A DNA stretch of 64,000 bases, from contig CM059623.1 in assembly GCA_030435675.1 (NCBI GenBank), positions 13,300,092 through 13,364,091 on the forward strand, given 5' to 3'. The translations under genes were made by a program, and so were the position numbers. Position 1 is the stretch's first letter, and the number at the start of each line of letters is the position of its first letter. The notes under the pieces were generated by a model that did no database searches, was not told the origin of the DNA, and saw only the letters and a program-made list of their open reading frames with translations. This stretch comes from Steinernema hermaphroditum (taxonomy: Eukaryota; Nematoda; Chromadorea; Rhabditida; Steinernematidae). This document shows positions 13,790-25,649 of the stretch, piece after piece.

Positions 13790-14175
13790 ATCATCTTCTG
13801 GAATCCAGTTTCTTCGCGAATTCGTCATCCCATGTGGTTCTTGGTTTTCCATGAGGCCTCTTCCCGGGAGGCCGCTATTCTTCCAGGCTGCAGAACTCCC
13901 TTAACCTTGGTAACGCCTCTGAACGTTAGCTACCTTCAAGGCGAAGTTCCATCTCCTTCTGGTTGCGGCTTAATCGATGTCCTTCACCTTGACACTAACG
14001 ATTCGGAACCACTCCTTCGTCTTCTTGTCTGTTTGATGGCTCCAGCCATTCGGCGTTCCTTCTGTCGTTGAGTGGTGAAGAGTTTCTTCCGCGCTGACTT
14101 CGTGATCAACCAAGTTTGGGAACCACAGAGCAAGATGGGGAGGACGCTTCTTAAAGTCCCTGAAGACATCCACTT
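13790..14175 (-). mobile_element. Non-LTR retrotransposon 3' fragment (RTE-like)
   Basis: Leftward frames hold the typical end of an endonuclease/reverse-transcriptase polyprotein. VLPILLCGSQTWLITKSA (near 14150-14090) matches the 'vLPvLlYGceTW' block after the RT domain, followed by TTQRQKERRMAG. Further downstream, across frameshifts, are remnants of the 'RP.GrPrtrW.DeF.kkl' terminal motif (13870-13800). The fragment is broken by stops and frame changes and lacks the catalytic RT part. It is a dead copy. Confidence 0.6.
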
Positions 14176-14389
14176 TGAATTGTTCTTCCGATTTCTTCGA
14201 GTGGTCTCTCGTTAGCCTGGCTTCGTGTCCGAACTAGGCGAAGGCTTCGACTTCTTCGATTTCTTTACCGTACAGTAGAATGGATGCTTCCTGTGCCGCC
14301 AGAATCTTTGTTTTCTCTCTGCTCTGAAATCTGCACCGCCGGCAGAACCGATAGGTCTGACGTCTGAATCGGCTTTCTTTGCCGTGATC

Positions 14390-17210
14390 CATTGCAGCAC
14401 TTTCAGTTAGGTCAGCCTTTTCGCCATTCAGATGCCCGCGCAAACTGATGAGACAGGTATTTTAAATTCTTATGCCGCAGTTGTAAGGAAAAATGAAAGA
14501 GATGGACCAATAGCTGTGTGATATATTCACAGTGTGGTACATGGCGCAGTGCCACGGATTCAGATTAAAACGTGTAAAAAGTTAGATAACACCTCTCGCA
14601 GAAATGAGCAATACGACCTTTTAATCACCTCATCCAGCAGTACTAAATCAAAAATGGTACATTACTAAAGCACTTATGGCTCTCGACTAAAGTTACACGG
14701 CATTCACGAAACGCATCATGAAATGCGACCCCACTCGAAGCATAACAATAATTTCGAAATAGCATGTGTGCATATGCCGATATTTGGGGCCCAACAACAT
14801 CCGCTGTGCCCTGGTTTTACGCAAATAATCTATAGTAGGACTCACGCAAAAAGCCGTAACAACAGCAATTCACCGACGAAGAAAGTACATCAGGAACTTA
14901 GCAAAGTAGGCACAAAGTTTGTTCAACGAAAAGTAATGTAATTTTGCTCGGGATGTGCAAAGATTAGTGATTCTTCTAGTGATCCGTGTACGAGGGTACA
15001 AATATCCGGAATAGAAGAAAGTGTAAGGCGGAATATTATATTTTTTAAACTTGAAACGAAACGTATAAATCCCCAAAGAAAAGATAACGATATAGATCCC
15101 CGGAAACCGTGGGCCGCAAAAATTAGTGATTCTGCTTGTGATCTTTGATTTTTGCCATTGCTGGATACGACTCAACCGAATATCGATAAAACTGAAGATA
15201 GCACGTGCACGATTAAGCAAAAATATAAAAGTCACAAATGCTGTATTGGAGCTTGCAGTAGATTTTTGTATCAATTTGCTATAGATTAACACTTACAGTA
15301 TACTTACAGCATATAAAGAGGAAACAAAATCGTTGCCAGTGCAAAAATCAAGCTATTTTAGCACTTAATAAAGCAATTAGACAGAATAAAACATCGGGTC
15401 GTAATGTCACAGCAGCCCAATATGACTAACAGGAATGCATGAAAAGTTTAAACAAGAATCTGTGAACAGCAAAGCAAAGGATGCTGCCGTTCCCAGCGTG
15501 GATTCTCGCAACAAAAATGAACTCCACGACAACAATGTTATGTAATTCACAAATCAAACTTCCGGAACGTTACTCGCTTCCTATTTTTGTAAGTAATACA
15601 ATGAAATTTACATATACACTACAGCAAACTAAGTCTCCAGCTTAACATCTGGAGTAGCGCAGTTTTTTGCTTCATTTTTTATAGAACTCATAAGCGTTTG
15701 TATAAAGTCCGCGCACCTACAGAACACCAACACCCAGCTCTTTTTGCTCAAGTAAATCGAATAGCTTACAGCACACGGCTTTAATGAAGTATCCTGATCG
15801 ACCAATATGACCAAAAATCGACAATCTTCGCTGGAATACTAGCGATGGATGGTGGAACATCAGTTGACTTGCAATGTTGTAGTCTGAATCGAGTTTGTTC
15901 GCTGTGATCCTTTTACATAGGTCGGCCTTTCGCTGTTGAACCCACGCAAACTGATGAGATAACTGTTCTAAATTCTTATGCGCCAGTTATAAGCACGAAT
16001 AAAAGGAATGCACCAATAACGATGTGGTGCCCAATGAGGTGCACGACATAGTGTCGTAGATTCACAGGGTACAACGGGGAAAAAGTTGGATGTCACTTTT
16101 CATAAAATGAGCGACTTTTTACTCAATACAGGACTCAATGAAAAACGGGATATTATTAAAGCACCTCTGGCTGTAGACCAGCGACTCCACCGACGCTACA
16201 TAACATTGCCGTTTGTCACGTACAAAAATTTGCGATTTTCCTGTGATTCCTATGCAAAGCTACATAAAAATAGCATTTAGAAGAAGACAGGATTTTTGAA
16301 AGTACAAAGCCGATATATTCACTCTCTCTTTCCTTGCTGCTTATGTATCAAATAACAGACACACCCTCAAAATGATTGGTAATTACAGCACTTTTTCTTT
16401 ATCATTCACATACTTCACACCTTTCACAAAAATAAAAGAAAATCATTGGAATAGTGATGCATGCTGGACAATGAGTTGACTTGCAATGTTGAGCTCATGC
16501 AATGCCAAGCTGAATGCACAATGTGGATTGTACATGTATGGGCAATAAAGGTCCGAAAGTGATTTCGAAATATCATTAGTTTCTCTTTCACGTTTTTCTT
16601 TGTATCATCATGAAGCTGCCAAACAGCCAATGCCCACGCCCAAAAATGATTCATTATTAACCGGTGAAAAATTGAACGCTTATTGAAAGAGGACGTTTTC
16701 GTGCCCAAATCCAATAGCACCGATCCGTGCAGATTACTGATTACTGGATATCTGAGAATAAATCTGAGAAGGGAAGCAATAGGATACATCAGTAGAAAGT
16801 GCAAAAATCAAGCTGTTTAACCAGATGTTTAACCTAACAAAACAATTAGACGGAATAAAACAGCTGTTAGACCGAGACGACAGGCAAAAATGGATGCTAC
16901 CGTTCCCATGGATGTCAGTAAATCTGAGATCCTCCCGCAGAAACTTATTCAACGCTTCGCAAAATTTTATTAAAAATCACATTTCTCGCCTTTTTTCAAA
17001 CAACTTCCACTTATATCCTGTTTGTATTACCGTGAAACCAGGTGTCAAGAATGATTGATCACTACAACGCTCCTTCTTTATAATCTACACTCTCGCTTTC
17101 CTTGCTGTTTATACATCAAATAGACACAACCTCAAAATAATTGATAATCACAGTACTTTTTCTTTATTATTCACACATTTCACACCTTTATACGTTTTAC
17201 AAAAATAAAA
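14390..17210 (+). repeat. Large diverged tandem duplication, about 1.3-1.5 kb unit
   Basis: Order-preserved pairs: 14400-14720 resembles 15910-16200 (shared CGCAAACTGATGAGA...AAATTCTTATG block); 15340-15520 resembles 16800-16920 (shared GCAAAAATCAAGCTnTTT and GATGCTnCCGTTCCCA); 16330-16440 resembles 17090-17215 (shared TTTCCTTGCTG...CACAnnTTCACACCTTT). The 77-codon frame at 16825-17058 lies in this repeat. It reads plausibly at its start but has no intact counterpart in the other copy. Confidence 0.6.
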
Positions 17211-17359
17211 GGCTTACATTAACGTATTTGATATAAATATGCTCGTTTTGCTAAGACATCATACAATAAACTCCGGAAAAGTGCATAAAATCAGTGCAAA
17301 TACGCGGTCGACATCAACATATGGCAGTAGACATTAAAACTACTCCTTGCGTCATGACT

Positions 17360-17640
17360 CATTTGGGCATAAGACGCCGAGAGTAAAACCCCATTGCGCC
17401 AATAACCTCTCCTCCCGCGCAACGCTCTTTATTTCCTTAAACAAACACTTTTGGCGGCGGCGTTCGGCGCGAGCGCAACAGTCTGCCAGAGTGTCAAGTG
17501 CATGTATAGTCAAGTGAGCGTGGCCGAGGGATCGTCGACGCGGTGGGCCTCATGACCCCGGCGACATGCGCAACATATGGTCCCGAAAAGGCACGGCGCC
17601 TTGGGAATGGCAGCTGTGTTTTGGAAACAAATGGGCTTTG
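17360..17640. promoter_or_regulatory. GC-rich island
   Basis: CpG-rich stretch (GGCGGCGGCGTTCGGCGCGA near 17452) in AT-rich surroundings. No gene is recognised. Candidate regulatory island. Confidence 0.25.
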
Positions 17641-19700
17641 ACGTGATCTATCGCCCTAAATTCTATACATTACCCTCGTGCGTTTCATGGCGCTGATAAA
17701 TGGATTGAACGCGAAATTTGAAGAAATTGTTTTGGGGAAAGATGGGCCAAGTGGGACCTGATGTTCGAGAAGAAGCTGGATGTTCTTTAGAAACAAATCA
17801 ACAGCTGTACTACATGAACTATATTCCAAAGGAGAAGCTATTTTTGTTGTTGAGTTGTTCAGTAACCCGAATTTGCGGTAGATCACGCCGCATAGTCCTC
17901 CCAAAAATTCGGCGTGTATTAAGCTAGAGAATCCCTTTTATTCACAGTGATCCATCGATATCGCATAAATGAGCTCACTTTACGACTGAAGACAATCGAC
18001 AGGAGTGGATCATCGCCGACTTTTTGTGACAGAAGGCGCGCAACAAAGCATGAAGGTCACGCGAGAGGAAGCGACGTTAATCGAGCCTAATGAGTGTTTG
18101 ATTGGAATTTTAAGTGACTGGAATGGGTCACATTTTTTGCGATGATGACGTCATCGAATTAGAGAAGTTGCTTTTTGGAGTGTTCGCGCTCAATTAGTAA
18201 AAGGAATCGATGCTTTCAGATGCGTTTCTGTCAAATGCATGTGTACAGGAATGCGAGACAAGATCTGTAAATTCGTCAGGAAAGCCATTTAAATTTATTT
18301 CACGTGTAGCGATGTAAAAAACGTGTATTATGCTTTTTCATCATCATACGGCAACCAAAAATTCGACCGAGTATTTGATTTTATTCAACTATCTCATCCA
18401 AACACCTTAATCGTGGTCTCGTTACAGCTGCAGGCGATTCCCGAGTCGAGCTATCACCAAACCCATCAGTGGGCGCAAAGAGGCAAATTGACAGAAAACA
18501 GTCGAGGCGCGGTGGCTGGACACATTCAGGTTGTCTGGCGACGTCGGCTTCGGAGGTACGTAGCATTTCACCAAATCAATAAGATCAGAGTACTCATTGT
18601 GGGACTCGAATAATGTAATCGAATTATGCGTCCCAATACGCTGTTATTGATCGCTTTTGTGGAGTCGAGTCGACTCGAAGTGCAGCTCTGTATCGGAGGC
18701 TAAATTTGGCAAAATAAGCCTCTGAATATCAGAGGCTAAATTAGCTTCGCTTGCGCGCATAGTACTGTACAGAACTAAACTGTTTATTCCGAATCAGAAT
18801 TATTATAATTCGCTGATCCTAGTTCCAACCAATGGTGCAGCTGCACCCTTCTCGGTCTGCTGTCGCGGAACGCCCCAGTGTTCGTTTTTTCGAACACGCG
18901 CCCCGACGTGACCGTCGTGCTTTACAGTATTGTGCTCTGTGTGGTTGCCAACGCAGTGCAGTCGAATGTTTTGACTAACCGATGGAAATGTTTTTGCTCC
19001 TCCCTCTCGGAGAGCCATTTTCATTTACCATCAAACGGCATCACTGCCATCGTCTCTAAAGATGTTCTCAAGTCTTTCGATCAAGTGACTGATTTCCAAA
19101 CAGGTTCAAGTGTCTTGTTTTGCAGAATCTTGTGACTTTTCACCGATCGTAGTCGACGTATCTGAGGGCCGTCTAAGATGAAAAGTAAGTTCAGGGGCAG
19201 GCATTGAATCCTCAAATCTTAAAAATATGATAGAGTATTCAAGAATAGTGAACTTACTGGAAAACTGAATTGGCTGGCAGTGAACTAGCGCAATAATAAA
19301 CTGGTTTTTGGCTTTGTATCTTGTCATTGTGTTTGATAGATCTTAATGGTTATTGGGTGAAGTTCATGTTCTTTGGTATCCGTCTCCTCAGCGTGTACGC
19401 AAAAAAAATTAATACTAAATGAATATCCAATTTTATTGAGCAAAAACATTGTCAAATTATGAACATAAATCAGATCTTAATATTTATGGAACTAAATCAG
19501 ACATTTCTTTAGAACTTCATGAAAAGTGCGGCGGCTACGAGTTCAACTTCTCCTGAATTGCAAATGTTGTTTATGACACGACATCGATCAATTAGCTTTC
19601 CCGTTCTTTTTGTCGGTGAGTGTCAGTTGTGTGAACAGCGCAGTAGTGCATGCAAATTCAAAAGCTTTTAGTGCCGGTTAAAGGCAGAGGAATCCATTTA
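17641..19700. other. No recognised gene; start of transposon-rich block
   Basis: Heptamers thin out here (only 17902 and 18356 on +). Open frames at 18323-18613 and 18878-19135 (+) have no recognisable domain. The latter starts with a hydrophobic stretch, but the opposite strand is open too. Confidence 0.3.
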
Positions 19701-19835
19701 CAACGGACGATGCGATGGCTTTTTTCGGACGTATCTTGGTGGTAAGAGCTCGTCTCCTGTTAAGTGCAAAACATTGTCATTTCAGAACGAGAAAACTGAA
19801 GGGTTTGGGAGCGTCAAGCGTCAAGACCGAAGGCC

Positions 19836-19968
19836 ACTATGTCGCGAGAGCGACTGAAGTCCCGAAACCGAAGATCGCTACGTCACAGGCCGATGGAGAG
19901 ATCGCCGAAGCAACGGATCGAGCGATCGACGCCAAAGACGCATCATCTTCATCTTCTCTGCTCTGTTA
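19836..19968 (+). repeat. Extra copy of a segment of the envelope-like ORF
   Basis: This stretch is nearly identical to 22165-22290 inside the large ORF downstream. Both encode RATEVPKPKIAT and DAKDASSSSS. They differ by a few substitutions and a 6-base indel (GGATCGAGCG here, GGATAAAAGGCGAGCG there). Here it continues an 84-codon frame from 19715 and ends just after the Ser run. High identity implies a recent duplication or two related insertions. Confidence 0.75.
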
Positions 19969-20155
19969 ATCCGGCCGAATGTTCCTGTACATCAGCCGAA
20001 ACAGCAGTTAATTGCGTGTGCAACGAAAATAACATGAATGAAACACTCCAAATACAGCAGCGGCTACCGGCAGTATAACATGGGATCGAGTTTACACAAG
20101 AACCTAGTTTTCAAGTTTCAAGTTTATTTTGTGAAATTAACATTGATACAATGTG

Positions 20156-20440
20156 TCACACCCCATTATTTGCCCACTCTGGACGCAATTCTTCTCGGGC
20201 GCGCTGCTGCCATCTTGTGGTGCCGAGTTTCTTCACAAAGTCATCTCGCCATCTTGTCCGCGGCCTTCCGAGTGGTCTTGTTACTGGTGAACGCCATTCT
20301 TTCAGTTGACACGACCATTTTTCCGGTGATTCATTGGCGAGCTTCCAAGCGTAGTTCCATTTGCGCTTCTTTGCGGCTTCCACGACGTGGTGAACTTCGT
20401 AACAAGAACAAGAACCTAACCGACCACTAATCGCACACAT
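20156..20440 (-). mobile_element. Non-LTR retrotransposon C-terminal fragment
   Basis: The leftward frame contains AAKKRKWNYAWKLANESPEK and then RPLGRPRTRWRDDFVKKLG. This is the highly typical C-terminus of RTE-type nematode elements ('K..W.gH.ar....W......W.P...R..GRPp.RW.Ddi'). Only the last ~80 residues remain, and RT and endonuclease domains are absent. It is a 5'-truncated insertion, oriented opposite to the envelope-like ORF next to it. Confidence 0.7.
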
Positions 20441-20479
20441 CCCAACTCCGAAGTCTGCTCCGTCAACCGCACCGAAGAC

Positions 20480-20660
20480 GGGACTCCACGTCGCCTGTTA
20501 TGCTCCACCACCGCGCATGTTCTGCATACAGCCTCTTTGTCGCTTCGAAGCCCGCGCACATTGATGGGATAACTGTCTTCAATTCGGACGTCGCGCTCTG
20601 CGCCGAAGAAAGAAGATCAGCAGCTACTACGGTGATATACAGTTCTCCTTTGAGCATTAT
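20480..20660. repeat. Dispersed repeat with CCCGCGCAnAcTGATGgGA core
   Basis: Shares a core and following sequence with 14430-14480, 15940-15990 and 54490-54590. The best pair is this copy with 54490-54590 (AGAAgATCAGC...ACnACGGTG). Origin unknown; possibly a non-autonomous element. Confidence 0.5.
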
Positions 20661-20706
20661 GAGATATCTTGCATGACGAATGTCATTGATTCAAGAGTAA
20701 ATGTAA

Positions 20707-22674
20707 TGTAATGATTGCACCGCGACCACCCTCAGAGATCTCTCCGGCTGCTACAGCTGTGACGTCGGCAGCTCGACCAAACTTAAGTGCACATCAGTGA
20801 AGAAAAATGTAACTGGCCAATTAATTTGCTCGTCACACTCCTTCAACATTCCTTGCTCAACAGTCGGCAAAAATTCAGAACTCACCTTCCACTTCGATCA
20901 AGCCAACATCCTCGAAACATGCCTACTCTCCTGCGGCGTCAACAAAACTGAAGTTGTGATCGAAGGAATTCTCAATTTCGCCGACCTCAGAATTAACAGC
21001 CACAAATGGATCACAGCAAAGGATAAATGGATCCCGTCGTTCTTTTGGCCAGACATCGGACACCTCTACACGACCGCTCTGCAATGGTACAAAACGGTCG
21101 CCTTCACCATAATCGGAGCAATCATCATCGGACTCGTAGTTTACGCACTTCTCGTCGCCTGCACCCCCATCTGCCTTCGAGGAAGCGCGTACACTGTCAA
21201 AGCCCTATTCAAACTATCCGGAAAACTTCTGATTGTCTTTCCGCTGTACGTGATTCGGTTCCTCATCACCAGAAGCCTCCACTTGCTTTTCAAACTCTTT
21301 CGCGGGGACCCTCACCACATTCTGTTGGTGACACTCTTATCTGTGGTTTTGATCTCATCCGCTGATCTCCGCCACACGAAGCCCAGCTCAAGCCACAACA
21401 TGAAGGCCCAGAAGATCAAACCACCGACCATCTGGGCGGACCCCCTTCAAGGAGCCAATGGAAAGACGAGCACAACGTGCAGACTTGAGAAGAAATTCAC
21501 ATATAAACCAAGTCCCACAACGGCAGATCAGCAGATGTCGACGAAGACAACCACTACTAAAGAAATCTCTTTCAGTCCGGAACCCGCTACGATGGACAAA
21601 TCCACACGGGACGTTCTCCTACTACTGTCGGACATCGAGACTGTTCTCCGGAAGGCCAAGACTCACACGAGCCGTCTCCGACGTCGACTCACCGAAGCCC
21701 ACCTGCAGCAGCTCATCAACGAGGACAATGGAAGGAAAGAAACCCGGAGCCAAACTAGCCCTCAGCACTCCCCCGTCAAGTCGACTCCTTCATCATCTTC
21801 CTCGTCCTCGTCATCTTCCTCGTCTTCGTCATCGTCCTCGTCCTCCTCTGAATCGTCGGACGCATCAGAGACTGAAGCAGAAGCTCAGAAGAAAGAGGAC
21901 TCCAACAACGAGAGGACCACGGAAGCCCTCCCTCGACTCCGACGGAGGCGAAGATATGACTCCAAGGGACTGTCGATCCACAGCAGCCCTACTCCGCCAA
22001 GAAAGACAGAAGAAGTTCTCACTGGTCAGGAACAAGACCTCTTCCTCCAGGAAGACGAGCTCGACTTCGACTACGACCGGCCTGCCACTCCAGTTCCTGA
22101 CGACACTCCGTACCCACAAGCGAAGGACAACCTAGTCATCACAGCTTTCGAAGGCGGCCGGAGTGTCGCGAGAGCGACTGAAGTCCCGAAACCGAAGATC
22201 GCTACGCCACAGGCCGATGGAGAGATCGCCGAAGCAACGGATAAAAGGCGAGCGATCGACGCCAAAGACGCATCATCTTCATCTTCTCTCAGCAAGAACA
22301 GTCCGAAGTCTCCCGCCGCCGACACGACTACGTTGACGATCGAAGATCGTCTGGAGGAACTCTTCGGCGAGAAGAAGAAGACTCGTCCTTCGACGCGCCC
22401 GTCCCCGATTCGAGCCCCGAGGAAGCGAGGACCTACGACGCCTCCGAGGACCCAGCCAAGGACTCTCCACTCATCAACCGGCTCCAAGGGATCCGCTCGA
22501 CGATCTCCACGGCGTTCATCCCATCGAGGAAGGCCGCTACTCCCAAGCTGGCCGTTGTCGTACCGAGAAGCCCGTTTCCCGTCGTTGAGAGTGAGAAACG
22601 AAGATCGAAGGACGAAACCCTCCAGTTCCAGCAGAAGAAACTATTCCCTATTCGACCCCTATCTAATAAAGTAG
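20707..22674 (+). pseudogene. Envelope-like (phlebovirus G2-type) ORF of a decayed LTR retroelement
   Basis: One uninterrupted frame from just after a stop at 20704-20706 to a TAA at 22674. The N-terminal part is Cys-rich (GCYSCD at about 20735, then IPCS and LLSCG) and resembles the C-terminal part of bunyavirus-type class II fusion glycoproteins that nematode BEL/Gypsy-type elements have captured. Hydrophobic segments follow at roughly 21095-21165, 21215-21260 and 21320-21360. The rest is low-complexity: a Ser run of about 20 codons (21790-21850), acidic and Arg-rich stretches. No ATG starts the domain, the upstream ectodomain is missing, and no gag, protease or polymerase is recognisable nearby. 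I therefore call it a truncated relic even though the frame is open. No function is claimed. Confidence 0.65.
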
Positions 22675-23290
22675 AATTAGTTGTAATCCGCGTGGCGTCC
22701 CTACAGCTGAAGGGATATAGGCGAGCACAAAGACAAGGGAAGAGGATTCTTTATACACTACGTCACCAAGCGAAGGAGGAGCCGAAGCGATCAGGGATAA
22801 TAGGCCAATCGCCGCCGAGCTTTTCGCCTTCTTAGCCGAAGTCGAGAAGAAGACGAACGACTCCAAGTTTGAGATCCGCCGGAACCCGACTCGCCCCGCT
22901 CCCGTGCGAGCTCCGTGAAGGACCAAGGAACGACGCCCTTCTCCGGTCGGGATCACCCAGTCGTCACGACGCTTCGAGGACAGACACCGCCGCTTCACCC
23001 CTACGAACGACCGTCATCGTCCGTCCCCTTCAGGAAGCCGAAGCGATCACCATCGTCGGTCCAGTCGCCATCACGAGAACGTCAAGACGCCGAACAGTAA
23101 TGCGACGCCTCCGTACTTCCGTACTTTAAGCATGCCAAATTTCGGCCGGATCACTTGACACTGCATGGTGAAATTGCCGTGTTCTTTTTGTTTAACAGTA
23201 TTTGACCGCATGTCGGCGGACTAGAGGACTTAACTTAACTCGGCGGAAAGAATGTTCGGAAGAGCATCACCGACACAAATCACAGTTTCT
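22675..23290 (+). mobile_element. Probable 3' remainder of the envelope-bearing element
   Basis: GC-rich sequence continuing the base composition and Arg/Ser/Pro-type frames of the envelope-like ORF (86 codons at 22869-23129). Composition returns to the AT-rich host type near 23240. No LTR pair could be identified by eye. Assignment is by composition and adjacency. Confidence 0.35.
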
Positions 23291-24586
23291 ATCCTTTTAA
23301 CATGCTTTGCTCCTTTTCTATCCAATCGAGAACCAAGTGGCATAATGTGTCATACCTTTTGATTCCATCCGTAGGTCTTGTGTCATCGTAAGCGAGCAGT
23401 GGTAGCGCAGAGGAGCGATATGCAACGCAGCTCAGTCCAAAAATACAGTTATTCCATTTAATTGCATACTTTATGTACTTGAGTTTGATAAAGACATAGA
23501 CCGCTTGCGACACTAAGTATCTCTCCGAAAGACAGACAGCTGTAGGCATTGCACTTTCTGGATGTGAAAGGATAATTTCGCCGAAAATTGAGCTTTCAAA
23601 GGAAACACTACTCTGACAGTAAGCAGCATTGGCTTAATAAAGATGTTTCATCTGAGTTACGATAATTGATTGGTAGACATGGGAAGATCCCACGGTAAGC
23701 AAATGAAAGCTGGATATGGACTGTTTCCAGAAATATTTTTGTCTCGTGGCTTGCGTTTATTCGCCAGTTTAGTTATCATGCATAACTTGATATCGAGTGC
23801 CACCATCGTCGAAACCTGGTTTCCCTACTTCCCAAAGAACAATCATTGTTGTTGACAGATCGAGTTTACAAATTTATGCATATGAATCAACAACTTACAT
23901 CTTGTATTGTATTTTATATAGCACAGGCAACAAAAATCTTTCTTCCCATGCAGCTTCGGTGGTGATCATATGAAATTGCCTGACCACTGGCTGCTTTGCG
24001 CAGTAATTCAATCAGAAAGAATAGGTCCGGCAGCGCTCTACCAGCAATATCCTGAAGGTAAAAGTCGCCCTTCCAGGCTATCGTTTCCCAATTGGTTTCA
24101 CGGGTCAACGTCAAATGACTAGGAAGAGCTTGTCAAAACACTTCGAGGTGCGACTGACATCGGTAAGGACCCCTTGTTGGTAAGGATAGGCTATCATAGT
24201 CAACAAAAGCACTGCTTCGTCAGGGTATACGTTGCGCCAAAAAATCGTTGAGCGAACGAGTACCCTTTGCCGAACTCAACAGGCTAACTCAGAACACATC
24301 AAACACTTCGGAGTATAACGACGAGTCGGGATTCGAAGCTGGTATCTATAACATATAATGTAATTCTATAATAACAAATAAGAACATGTCCAAACTGATT
24401 TGCCCAATTCTTAACCGGAGCTGTTACTCAACATCGAGATCAAAAACTCCGACAAAAGCATTTCGCCACCACAAAAGGCGCGCCTTGTTGTTGTCACGTT
24501 CGTGGCCACTTGAGCGGTGTTTACCCAAACTTTCCCTTAAAGGTAACTCGCGGCGAGCCAGTGGTCATCACTTGTCCACAGTCTTC
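23291..24586. other. No gene recognised
   Basis: Ordinary AT-rich sequence with heptamers at 23438 and 23931 and no exon that I can support. The last 200 bases are upstream of the Gly/Tyr-rich protein gene and presumably hold its promoter. The pyrimidine-rich run before 24540 is only a weak spliced-leader acceptor. Confidence 0.35.
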
Positions 24587-25092
24587 ATGTCGCTCGTGTC
24601 CACTGTGTTCGCGTTCTTCTTCAGCGCTTCTGTTGTTGTCGCGCAGTTCGGCTATGACTACAATCCGTATATGGGCTATGGAGGGTATGGGATGGGTAAG
24701 TTCTGCCTTTGTTTCCTATACATATAACTTCCCATAGGAGCCTATGGAGGCATGTATAATCCGCTTATGTATCCTCAAAACGCGGCTATCGGATACGGTG
24801 GAATGATGAATCCGTACATGGGTGGATATGGAGGATTCATGAACCCGATGGCTAACAACTTCTACAGCAACATGTTCGCCTCGAATTATGGAAATAGTGG
24901 AAACAGCGGCTACAACAAGAACAATGGCCTGTTCAACAGAAGATTGAGTATGTTGGCTGATCTGAATAACGCTTACAGTTGCCATTTTCAGGTTCAAACT
25001 CACTGAATCAAGGCGTTCAATCTGGATCGTCTATAGGCTCCTGCCGGACTCCGCTGTGTTTGGAGAGGGCCAAGGCGAAGGCTAAGAACTAA
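24587..25092 (+). CDS. Secreted Gly/Tyr/Met/Asn-rich small protein
   Basis: Three exons by splice sites: 24587-24695, 24738-24947 and 24992-25092, with introns of 42 and 44 bases (GTAAG...CATAG; GTATGT...TTTTCAG). All phases agree, giving 139 residues. Residues 1-19 are a strong signal peptide (VFAFFFSASVVVA). The mature part has repeats of the type YNPYMGYGGYG, YGGMMNPYMGGYGG and FMNPM, then an Asn/Ser/Gly stretch, then a short tail with two Cys (SCRTPLC) and a Lys/Ala-rich end. Such Gly/Tyr repeats occur in nematode secreted structural and antimicrobial-like peptides; the exact family is not identified. The start is the first ATG giving a signal peptide. A polyadenylation signal lies 69 bases after the stop. 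Intact and compact, it is the most convincing gene of this region. Confidence 0.8.
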
Positions 25093-25160
25093 CACTGATT
25101 TCACACAGTGTTCCTCAAGATGTATTTGTTGTTCTTTATAACTAACTTATTTATGATTTT

Positions 25161-25166
25161 AATAAA
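25161..25166 (+). terminator. AATAAA polyadenylation signal
   Basis: Canonical AATAAA 69 bases after the stop of the Gly/Tyr-rich protein gene. The convergent neighbour's stop codon is only 17 bases further, so the two 3' ends nearly touch or overlap. Confidence 0.75.
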
Positions 25167-25182
25167 ATCTGAGGAGTGTGCC

Positions 25183-25649
25183 TCACATCCGAGATAATAT
25201 TGAGATAAACAGTACAATGACTATAAACGATATCACCACCAGCATAATCGTCCACTGAACCAACTCGTGTCTTTGTCGTATTCCTTCAGCTTTTTCGTAT
25301 TCATCATATGATATCGTCGTTCCAAGCTTATCCGTAAATGCAGTCCGACTAATTATGGTCTCGATGGATATTTGTACACGGTCAACATATTTGAATTTTC
25401 GAAGTTCCACAACAGCTTTCATGACGTCATAATTTGTAGGGTAGTCGAGTTTTTCGATCCCCGCACAGATAGATTCACACACAGCTGGGTGGTCTTTCCA
25501 GTATTGAATGGAGCGAATCTTTTGAATGACAGGCTCAGTAGACAGCAAACCTAAAACGGACCAGATCAATACGATAGTACGATAATTAGATTTTTTTAGC
25601 GAATACGGCTTTGGTCATGTGCTCTGAACACAGCACTATTCGGGGCCAT
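25183..25649 (-). CDS. Tail-anchored small protein, paralogue 1
   Basis: Two exons: 25649-25607 and 25550-25183, with a 56-base intron (GTATTC...TTTTAG); 136 residues. The ATG has context AACATGG and lies 4 bases after TATATTTCAG, an ideal spliced-leader acceptor, which decides this start. The protein has a cytosolic-looking soluble part with a WKDHP motif, LRKFKYVDRV and TTISYDEYEKAEGIRQRHEL. It ends in one hydrophobic helix (IMLVVISFIVIVLFISIL) two residues from the C-terminus: a tail-anchor layout. It is clearly related to the gene at 26859-27352 (shared W.DHP, LR.F, S..EY...E..R and the terminal helix). I know no named family. It converges on the Gly/Tyr-rich gene. Confidence 0.65.

Noticed and set aside
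21027..22487. Other-frame ORFs inside the envelope-like region (112 and 225 codons +, 138 codons -)
   Set aside because: Shadows of the long frame in GC-rich, low-complexity sequence.
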